This document shows, in pieces, positions 1-5,527 of a stretch of 5,527 nt of DNA. The stretch is from an uncultured Collinsella sp. (lineage in GTDB: Bacteria; Actinomycetota; Coriobacteriia; Coriobacteriales; Coriobacteriaceae): positions 1 to 5,527 of the forward strand of contig URWC01000127.1 in assembly GCA_900551555.1 (NCBI GenBank), given 5' to 3'. The stretch's first letter is position 1. The number at the start of each line of letters is the position of its first letter. Both the position numbers and the translations under genes were made by a program. The notes under the pieces are model-generated. The model saw nothing but the letters and a program-made list of their open reading frames with translations. It was not told the origin of the DNA and ran no database searches.

Positions 1-501
1 GACAACGTGACCGTAGTAGTCGTTGACCTGGTTGACGATGGCGTTATGCGCGAGGCGCAGCGCGTGCGTCGCCGCAACATTACTATCGCCGCCATCCTGG
101 CCCTCGTCTTTGTGCTGGCAGCTGGCATCTGGGCCTACACGGGTGTCACCGGCTCGTACTACCTGGGTACCTACCAGGGCAATGTCGCCGTCTGGCGCGG
201 CCTGCCCGGCAAGCCGCTCGGACTCAAGCTCCACTGGCTCGAAAGCGAAACCAGCATCAAGCTATCCGACCTGCCCGAAGACACGCAAAACCGCCTCAAG
301 GCGGGTATTCCGCAAACAAGTGTCGACGATGCGCAGGACACGATATCCAAGTACCGCCACCAGATCGACGAGGAGCAGACCCGCCAGGTGATCGACGCGC
401 AAACGATTCGCGACAACACCAATCAGGGATCGACCTCCGAATCAGATTCCGAGAAAACCGCCGAACAGTCCGCCGAGGCCGAAGCCTCCGATAAGAATTA
501 G
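1..501 (+). CDS. pstP: PP2C-family Ser/Thr protein phosphatase (PstP/Stp type), 3' part only
   Basis: The gene is cut by the window edge; 166 C-terminal residues are visible. It opens with Asp-Asn-Val-Thr followed by a run of Val and Asp, which matches the last conserved PP2C motif (DNxT), whose Asp binds the catalytic metals. A basic stretch follows (residues 17-25, REAQRVRRR), then one hydrophobic membrane span (about 27-49). An extracellular part of about 115 residues starts with a YYLGTYQGNVAVWRGLPG pattern, as in the outer domain of actinobacterial PstP. Residues about 105-130 look helical and charged, and the last 30 are acidic and probably disordered. In the family this enzyme dephosphorylates Ser/Thr kinases such as PknB and their targets at the inner membrane face. 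It ends 16 bases before the SEDS-PBP gene, so the two are probably co-transcribed. The catalytic domain lies almost wholly outside the window, so activity cannot be judged. The GTG at base 7 is an internal Val codon, not a start. Confidence 0.88.
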   Translation, partial: DNVTVVVVDLVDDGVMREAQRVRRRNITIAAILALVFVLAAGIWAYTGVTGSYYLGTYQGNVAVWRGLPGKPLGLKLHWLESETSIKLSDLPEDTQNRLKAGIPQTSVDDAQDTISKYRHQIDEEQTRQVIDAQTIRDNTNQGSTSESDSEKTAEQSAEAEASDKN

Positions 502-504
502 AAA

Positions 505-509
505 GGGAG
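505..509 (+). promoter_or_regulatory. Ribosome binding site fixing the ATG 518 start
   Basis: GGGAG (within AAAGGGAG, 502-509) lies 8 bases before ATG 518, a standard distance. The in-frame GTG at 509 overlaps this site and would have no room for ribosome binding, so ATG 518 is preferred. The site lies just after the phosphatase stop codon, which suggests coupled translation. Confidence 0.75.
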
Positions 510-517
510 TGCCGCTT

Positions 518-3367
518 ATGAGTCGCCGCAACACCGAGCTGCTCTTGCTCATCGCCTCGGCGTTCCCCGTCATCCTGCTGTATGCGATGTACGTCCTCAC
601 CGCGGGCGCTGCCATCTCCTTTGAGACGCTCGCCGTACCGATCGGCCTCTTTGCCGCCTTTGCCGCGGCCCACATTGCCGTGCGCATCTTGGCGCCCGGT
701 GCCGACCCCGCCATCCTGCCCATTGTCTTTGTGCTTTCGGGCATCGGCATCACGTTCGTGACGCGTCTCGCCCCCGCTCTCGCCATCTCACAGCTCATCA
801 TCCTGTTTGTCTCGGTGGCCCTGATGGTGGGAACGCTCGCACTGGTCAAAAACCTCGACGTGGTCATGCGCTACAAGTACACCTTTGGCATTATCGGCAT
901 CATCCTGCTGATGCTGCCCATCTTTATCGGCACCACGATCTCGGGCTCCAAGCTCTGGATTCGCATCGCGGGCTTTACCATCCAGCCCGGCGAGTTCGCC
1001 AAGGTCTTTATCGTGCTGTTCCTGGCCGGGTACCTGGCCGAGAACCGCGAGCTGCTCTCCATCTCCAACCGCAAGATCCTGGGCTTTAAGATCCCTCGCC
1101 TGCGACTGCTGCTGCCGCTGTTTGCCGTGTGGGGTGTGTGCCTGCTCGTCGTCGTCTTCGAACGCGATCTTGGTTCGGCCGTGCTGTTCTACACCATCTT
1201 CTTGCTGATGCTCTACGTTGCCACGGGGCGCTTTTCGTATGTCGTTATCGGCCTTGCGCTCTTAGCCGTCGGAGCCGTGGGCGCCTACAAGTTCCTATCG
1301 CACGTTCAGGTGCGTTTCCAGGTTTGGGTCGATCCGTTTAAGGACGCCCAGGGCCAGGGCTACCAGATCGTCCAGTCGCTCTTCTCGCTTGCCGATGGCG
1401 GCCTGGTCGGTGTTGGCATCGGCAACGGCATGGCCAACAACATCCCTGTCGTCGAGTCCGACTTTATCTTCTCGGCTATCGGCGAGGAGATGGGCCTTTT
1501 GGGCGGCGGCGCCGTGCTCATCCTGTTTATGCTCTTTGCCGTGCGTGGCCTGACCACAGCTGCCCGCGCAAAGTCCGACCTTGCCGCCTTTAGCGCCACC
1601 GGTCTTACGGCAGCCATCAGCTTCCAGGCCTTCTTGATCGTTGGCGGCGTAACCCGCCTGATCCCGCTGACCGGCGTCACCCTGCCCTTTATGAGCCAGG
1701 GCGGCTCCTCGCTGCTGGCGAGCTTTATCATCGTCGCGCTCCTGCTGCGCGCCGGTGACGAGGCGACCGGACGCGAGGCCGAGCTTACCGGCACCGGCAC
1801 CATGGCCGCCATCACCGATGATCAGGTCGCATCTGCCGCCGCCCCGACGGGCACGCGCTTTGCCACTTCGTCTTCCTACGGCTCGCGCATGCGCCGTCGC
1901 CTGCTCGACACGCCTGAATCCGGTGTGCTCGGCCGCGTTGCGCTCGCCAACCGTCTAACCCGTGCGGTGCTCGCCTTTACGGCGCTGTTCGCCATCCTTA
2001 TCGGCAACCTCACCTATGTCCAGGTCATTAAGGCCAAGGACTATCAGGACATGCCGACCAACAACCACACCATCGCCCGCTCCAAGTACATCCAGCGCGG
2101 CTCCATCATCACGTCCGACGGCGTGACGCTGGCCGAGTCGCTGCAGCAGGAGGACGGCACCTACGTACGCTCCTACCCCAACGGTAACCTGGCAGCGCAC
2201 GTGGTTGGCTACGTGAGCCAGCAGTATGGCACCACCGCCATCGAGAGCGTCATGAACGACACACTCACCGGTTCTAAGGACTACTCCAGCTGGAACAACG
2301 CCATCGCGTCGCTCGCGGGCCAGACCCAGCCGGGCAACACCGCCAAGCTCACCATCGACTCGCGCATCCAGACGGCTGCTGAGCAGGCGCTCAAGGGCTT
2401 TAAGGGCGCTGTAGTGGTCATCGACCCGCGTACCGGCGCGGTGCTCGCATGTGCCAGCTCGCCCACCTACGACAACACCAACATCGATGCCCTGCTGCAG
2501 ACGGGCGGCGGCGAGGACGGCTCCATGTACAATCGCGCCATGGACGCGCTGTACACGCCGGGCTCAACGTTTAAGGTCGTTACGCTTTCCGCGGCACTCG
2601 AGACCGGCACCGCCAGCCTTACCAGCACCTACCAGGCGCCCGGCTCCATGGACATCGGCAACGCACCGGTCACCAACTATGCCAACGAGAGCTACGGCAC
2701 CATCAGCCTGCAGCAGGCCTTTGCCGTGTCCTCCAACGTCGTCTTTGGCCAGGTGGCAAACGAAGTTGGCGCAAACACGCTCGTGCAGTTTGCCAACGCC
2801 TTTGGCTACGGCCAAAAGCTCGGCCAGGACCTGACCTCCGCGGCCTCCATCATGGCCGACCCGTCGCTCATGACCGAGTGGGAGACCGCCTGGGCCGGTG
2901 CCGGCCAGCCTGTCGGCATGGACCACACGCCCGGCCCGCAGACCACCGTCATGCAAAACGCCGTGATTGCCGCCGCCATCGCTAACAGCGGCGTGGTCAT
3001 GGACCCGTACTTTGTAGCCCAGGTACTCGCCCCGGACGGAACCGTGGTCAAGACCACGCAGTCCCGCTCGCTTGGGCAGGCCGTCAGCTCCGCCACGGCC
3101 GACCAGGTCAAGCAGGCCATGCTTGCCGTCGTCCAGTCCGGCACCGGCACCGATGCCCAAATCCCCGGCGTCAAGGTCGCCGGCAAGACCGGCTCGGCCG
3201 AGATTGGCGGCACCAACGTCAACTCGATGTTCGTTGGCTTTGCACCTTACGATTCACCCACAGTCGCCATCTCGGTGGCCTTAGAGGATTACGACAAGCA
3301 TGACGTCAAGGCCGCCAAGATCGCCGGCATCGTCCTGACCGCGGCGCTTGCTGCACAGGGAGCGTGA
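518..3367 (+). CDS. rodA-pbpA: Natural fusion of SEDS glycosyltransferase (RodA/FtsW) and class B penicillin-binding protein (PbpA type)
   Basis: A 949-residue bifunctional peptidoglycan synthase. Residues 1-413 form a SEDS domain with about 10-12 membrane spans. It shows GSKLWIRIAG...QPGE..K (143-162), FERDLGSA (214-221), WVDP with GYQ..QSL (from 270), and SDFIFSAIGEE with Asp315. Asp315 matches the essential Asp262 of E. coli RodA. Residues 414-482 are a cytoplasmic linker, Ala/Ser/Thr-rich and then basic (RMRRRLL). Residues 483-504 are the PBP membrane span, 505-610 a compact pedestal, and 611-949 the transpeptidase. The transpeptidase has STFK at 683-686 (catalytic Ser683), SSN at 738-740 and KTGSAE from 890, so all three active-site motifs are intact. 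Both halves look complete. The SEDS part makes glycan from lipid II and the PBP part cross-links it in the periplasm-side space. Pedestal features (YPNG, VGYVSQQYG, TAIE) resemble mycobacterial PbpA, encoded next to rodA there; this favours RodA-PbpA over FtsW-FtsI, though the elongation or division role is not proven. No stop codon or frameshift occurs at the join. Confidence 0.93.
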   Translation: MSRRNTELLLLIASAFPVILLYAMYVLTAGAAISFETLAVPIGLFAAFAAAHIAVRILAPGADPAILPIVFVLSGIGITFVTRLAPALAISQLIILFVSVALMVGTLALVKNLDVVMRYKYTFGIIGIILLMLPIFIGTTISGSKLWIRIAGFTIQPGEFAKVFIVLFLAGYLAENRELLSISNRKILGFKIPRLRLLLPLFAVWGVCLLVVVFERDLGSAVLFYTIFLLMLYVATGRFSYVVIGLALLAVGAVGAYKFLSHVQVRFQVWVDPFKDAQGQGYQIVQSLFSLADGGLVGVGIGNGMANNIPVVESDFIFSAIGEEMGLLGGGAVLILFMLFAVRGLTTAARAKSDLAAFSATGLTAAISFQAFLIVGGVTRLIPLTGVTLPFMSQGGSSLLASFIIVALLLRAGDEATGREAELTGTGTMAAITDDQVASAAAPTGTRFATSSSYGSRMRRRLLDTPESGVLGRVALANRLTRAVLAFTALFAILIGNLTYVQVIKAKDYQDMPTNNHTIARSKYIQRGSIITSDGVTLAESLQQEDGTYVRSYPNGNLAAHVVGYVSQQYGTTAIESVMNDTLTGSKDYSSWNNAIASLAGQTQPGNTAKLTIDSRIQTAAEQALKGFKGAVVVIDPRTGAVLACASSPTYDNTNIDALLQTGGGEDGSMYNRAMDALYTPGSTFKVVTLSAALETGTASLTSTYQAPGSMDIGNAPVTNYANESYGTISLQQAFAVSSNVVFGQVANEVGANTLVQFANAFGYGQKLGQDLTSAASIMADPSLMTEWETAWAGAGQPVGMDHTPGPQTTVMQNAVIAAAIANSGVVMDPYFVAQVLAPDGTVVKTTQSRSLGQAVSSATADQVKQAMLAVVQSGTGTDAQIPGVKVAGKTGSAEIGGTNVNSMFVGFAPYDSPTVAISVALEDYDKHDVKAAKIAGIVLTAALAAQGA

Positions 3368-3393
3368 TGCCCATGATCGAATCGGACACCCGA

Positions 3394-3429
3394 GGCGCGC
3401 CGCGGCCGAAGAGTTAGCGGCAACGCGCC
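3394..3429 (+). other. G+C-rich hairpin in the gap before the kinase gene
   Basis: The 132-base gap 3368-3499 holds an inverted repeat. Arm 3394-3403 (GGCGCGCCGC) pairs with 3417-3420 (GCGG) and 3424-3429 (CGCGCC), giving ten Watson-Crick pairs with a 3-base bulge (3421-3423) and a 13-base loop (3404-3416). No T-run follows, so it is not a classical intrinsic terminator. It could act as a pause or partial termination site, an RNA-processing or stability element, or be chance in G+C-rich DNA. A short ORF (3367-3417) ends at its 3' arm. I see no convincing promoter in the rest of the gap. Confidence 0.4.
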
Positions 3430-3489
3430 ACACGGCCCCAGCGGCCACATCGTAGGTACTACACACATCGTTGAGCGAATAGTTATGTT

Positions 3490-3494
3490 AGGAG
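3490..3494 (+). promoter_or_regulatory. Ribosome binding site of the kinase gene, favouring ATG 3500
   Basis: AGGAG lies 5 bases before ATG 3500. The upstream in-frame ATG 3485 precedes this site and has no purine-rich ribosome site of its own. Starting at 3500 gives MEQRVLGGRY, the usual short lead before the kinase glycine loop. Confidence 0.75.
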
Positions 3495-3499
3495 CAGGA

Positions 3500-5461
3500 A
3501 TGGAACAGAGGGTCCTCGGGGGAAGATACCTCCTCAAGGATAAGGTGGGAACAGGCGGCATGGCGACCGTCTACCGTGCACAGGACCAGGTCCTCGACCG
3601 CACGGTAGCCGTCAAGATCATGCTGCCGCAGTATGCTGGCGACGCAACCTTCGCCGCACGCTTTAAGCAGGAGGCCCAGGCAGCAGCCGGTCTCTCCTCA
3701 CCCTATATCGTGGGCGTCTACGATTGGGGCAAGGACGGCGACACCTATTACATCGTCATGGAGTACCTGCGCGGCACCGACCTTAAGAGCGGCATCAAGA
3801 GCCACGGCGCCCTCGACCCCAAGAAGGTCGCCCAGATCGGCTCGCAGATCAGCTCCGCGCTTTCGGTCGCCCACAAGCACGAGATCATCCACCGCGACAT
3901 TAAGCCGCAGAACATCATGGTGCTGCCCGACGGCAACATCAAGGTGATGGACTTTGGCATCGCGCGCGCCAAGAACAGCCACCTCACGCAAGACAACAAC
4001 GTGCTGGGAACCGCCCACTACGTCAGCCCCGAGCAGACCCGTGGTCAGGACCTCGGCCCCACCTCGGATATCTACTCGCTGGGCGTCGTGATGTACGAGT
4101 GCGCCACCGGCCGCGTCCCCTTTGACGGTGACGACGCTATCTCGGTCGCGCTCAAGCAGGTCAACGAGCTGCCTATTCCGCCGAGCCAGATCAACTCCGG
4201 TGTCGACGCCGACCTTGAGCGCATCATCCTCAAGTGCATGGAGAAGGACCCGGCAAACCGCTTCCAGACCGCCGACGAGCTTCGTCAGGTGCTCAATAGC
4301 TACCTGTCGGGCCGTGCCGTCAACGTCTCGGAGCCCACGCGCATCATCGGTGCCCCCGGTGAGCTGGGCGCCACCAAGACTCGCGAGCTTTCCGATCAAA
4401 CGCGCGCCATGGTGCGTCCCGTCTCGGGCGTGAGCGGCCAGAACACCACCCGTAGCTCGGTTTCGGGCTCCACCGGCTCCTACGAGGTCGAAAAGCCCAA
4501 ATCCAACAAGAACAAGATCATCGCCGCCGTGGTGGCAGCCGTTGCCGTCATCGGCATCGTGGTGGCCTTTGCCACAGGACTCTTTGGCGGCGAGCAGGTC
4601 ACCGTGCCCGATGTGCTGGGCAAGGACCAGCAGACTGCCGTCGAGCTGATCAAGGAAGCCGGCCTCGAGGTCGGCACCATCGACCAAAGCTACAACGACG
4701 ATGTCGACGAGGGCAAGGTCGCCGAGCAGACGCCCAACGGCAACACCAAGAAGACCAAGGGCACCAAGGTGAACCTGGTAATCTCCAAGGGCCCCAAGCC
4801 CTCCGAAAAGGTTGAGGTTCCCAAACTTGTCGGCCTGACCAAGGACCAAGCAGAAGCCGCACTGGCAAGCGTTGGCCTGAAGGGCAACGCCTCCGAGGAG
4901 GCCAACGAGGCTGATGAGGGCCAGGTCTTTGAGCAGGGCACCGAAGCCGGTAAGGAAGTCGCGAAGGGCACGACCATCTCGTACAAGGTCTCGAGCGGCC
5001 CGGATACCACGTCCGTCCCCGACCTGACCGACATGACCGAGGCCCAGGCGCGCAACGCCCTCGATATGGCAGGCTTTGGTGTCGACGTGAGCTACCAGGA
5101 GAACGACTCGGTTACCGAGGGCACCGTGATCAGCTGGAACCCCAGCGGCAAGCAGAAGCCCGGCGCCACGATTACCGTCGTCATCGCCAAGAAGTCCGGC
5201 AAGGCCACCGTCCCGGGCAACCTGTACGGCAAGAGCATTTCCGCCGCCGTTACCGCGCTCAACAACGCCGGTTTCTATAACATTGGCTTCTGTGACCAGA
5301 ACGGCAATCCCGTAAGCGGTAACGAGGATGCAACCGTTACGGGCGTCTCCCCCACTGGAAAGCAGTCCACCGACAGCACGATTACGCTGACGGTCGCACT
5401 TTCTGGTTCGGGCTCGGGCTCGGGCTCGGGCACGGGCGACGATTCCGGTACGACCAACTAG
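3500..5461 (+). CDS. pknB: PknB-type membrane Ser/Thr protein kinase with four PASTA repeats
   Basis: A 653-residue receptor-like kinase with all catalytic landmarks. These are the glycine loop GTGGMA (17-22), VAVK Lys39, helix-C Glu58, HRD 131-133 with Asp133, Lys135 and Asn138, DFG 151-153, and GTAHYVSPE (170-178). The kinase domain spans about 10-270. A juxtamembrane segment (271-339) carries four Thr-Arg motifs (280, 294, 301, 317). One membrane span covers about 340-362. Outside are PASTA repeats at about 366-432, 437-501, 503-566 and 568-634; the fourth is the most divergent and contains the only extracellular Cys (598). The tail is five Ser-Gly pairs then TGDDSGTTN. In the family, PASTA repeats bind muropeptides or lipid II and the kinase phosphorylates wall-synthesis and division proteins, opposed by the PP2C phosphatase encoded upstream. 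The activation loop keeps Thr163 but has Asp165 where mycobacterial PknB has its second phosphothreonine. It is the only kinase gene in the window, so no pknA copy is adjacent. Confidence 0.96.
   Translation: MEQRVLGGRYLLKDKVGTGGMATVYRAQDQVLDRTVAVKIMLPQYAGDATFAARFKQEAQAAAGLSSPYIVGVYDWGKDGDTYYIVMEYLRGTDLKSGIKSHGALDPKKVAQIGSQISSALSVAHKHEIIHRDIKPQNIMVLPDGNIKVMDFGIARAKNSHLTQDNNVLGTAHYVSPEQTRGQDLGPTSDIYSLGVVMYECATGRVPFDGDDAISVALKQVNELPIPPSQINSGVDADLERIILKCMEKDPANRFQTADELRQVLNSYLSGRAVNVSEPTRIIGAPGELGATKTRELSDQTRAMVRPVSGVSGQNTTRSSVSGSTGSYEVEKPKSNKNKIIAAVVAAVAVIGIVVAFATGLFGGEQVTVPDVLGKDQQTAVELIKEAGLEVGTIDQSYNDDVDEGKVAEQTPNGNTKKTKGTKVNLVISKGPKPSEKVEVPKLVGLTKDQAEAALASVGLKGNASEEANEADEGQVFEQGTEAGKEVAKGTTISYKVSSGPDTTSVPDLTDMTEAQARNALDMAGFGVDVSYQENDSVTEGTVISWNPSGKQKPGATITVVIAKKSGKATVPGNLYGKSISAAVTALNNAGFYNIGFCDQNGNPVSGNEDATVTGVSPTGKQSTDSTITLTVALSGSGSGSGSGTGDDSGTTN
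5408..5437 (+). repeat. Hexanucleotide tandem repeat encoding the Ser-Gly tail
   Basis: Four perfect TCGGGC copies (5408-5431) are followed by one ACGGGC (5432-5437), all in frame, encoding Ser-Gly pairs and Thr-Gly. Being a multiple of three, gain or loss of copies would change tail length without a frameshift. The flexible, uncharged tail sits outside the cell after the last PASTA repeat. Confidence 0.85.
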
Positions 5462-5481
5462 TCGCCACCCCACCGCTCATC

Positions 5482-5495
5482 GCGGCTTTCGCCGC
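5482..5495 (+). terminator. Short hairpin after pknB, possible weak terminator
   Basis: GCGGC (5482-5486) and GCCGC (5491-5495) form a perfect 5-pair stem with a TTTC loop, 20 bases after the kinase stop codon. The stem is short and is followed by AAACATATT rather than a T-run, so rho-independent termination is doubtful. No gene start or end can be assigned in the remaining bases 5496-5527. Confidence 0.25.
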
Positions 5496-5527
5496 AAACA
5501 TATTCGCTCACAGGCGCCCGCTTGCTC

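Noticed and set aside
509..517. GTG 509 as the start of the SEDS-PBP gene
   Set aside because: The codon overlaps the best ribosome binding site, whereas ATG 518 has normal spacing from it.
2564..3160. A 198-codon open frame on the minus strand inside the transpeptidase region
   Set aside because: It lies opposite conserved transpeptidase motifs and its Gly/His-rich translation resembles no family, so it is a codon-bias shadow.
3460..3489. A possible promoter (TACACA, 18-base spacer, TATGTT) before pknB
   Set aside because: Each hexamer matches the consensus at only four of six bases, and transcription would start inside or after the ribosome binding site.
3485..3499. ATG 3485 as the start of pknB
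   Set aside because: It lies upstream of AGGAG 3490-3494, which correctly serves ATG 3500; the five extra residues (MLGAG) match nothing expected.
3698..5473. A 591-codon open frame on the minus strand opposite the kinase gene
   Set aside because: It is a shadow of G+C-rich codon use in pknB. Its translation is low in complexity (Arg-Ala runs opposite the Ser-Gly repeat, Gly/Leu/Val/Asp-rich throughout) with no recognisable domain.
5462..5527. Possible end of a convergent minus-strand gene
   Set aside because: Two minus-strand frames are open for only about 16-22 codons to the window edge, with no recognisable protein, so nothing can be called.

Overview
The window is about 60% G+C by eye. 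It is densely coded on the plus strand and carries a cell-wall growth and Ser/Thr phospho-signalling cluster of actinobacterial type. Gene content and order match the pstP-rodA-pbpA-pknA-pknB locus known from Mycobacterium, but in a compacted form: rodA and pbpA are one reading frame and there is a single kinase gene. High G+C, this condensed layout and the protein style suggest a Coriobacteriia member, perhaps Collinsella-like. That placement is inference from memory and was not tested by any search.

Layout. Bases 1-501 hold the 3' part of a membrane-anchored PP2C-type Ser/Thr phosphatase: the last metal-site motif, one membrane span and an extracellular domain. Bases 518-3367 encode a 949-residue protein that joins a complete SEDS glycosyltransferase (RodA/FtsW type) to a complete class B penicillin-binding protein of PbpA type. 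Bases 3368-3499 are a 132-base gap with a strong G+C-rich hairpin and a possible 16-codon ORF running into it. Bases 3500-5461 encode a 653-residue PknB-type kinase with four extracellular PASTA repeats and a Ser-Gly tail. Bases 5462-5527 are non-coding as far as can be seen, with a short hairpin that may be a weak terminator.

How the parts work together. The SEDS domain polymerises lipid II into glycan and the transpeptidase domain cross-links it; here the two are covalently tied one to one. The PASTA kinase is expected to sense muropeptides or lipid II outside and phosphorylate wall and division proteins inside, and the phosphatase reverses this. The three genes lie on one strand; the phosphatase and synthase are almost certainly one operon (16-base gap), and the kinase may be partly uncoupled by the gap.

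The most notable points are the natural SEDS-PBP fusion with a Ser/Thr-rich cytoplasmic linker, the replacement of one expected activation-loop phosphothreonine by Asp in the kinase, and the hairpin with its possible leader ORF ahead of the kinase. I found no mobile element, CRISPR array, RNA gene or wholly unfamiliar system.
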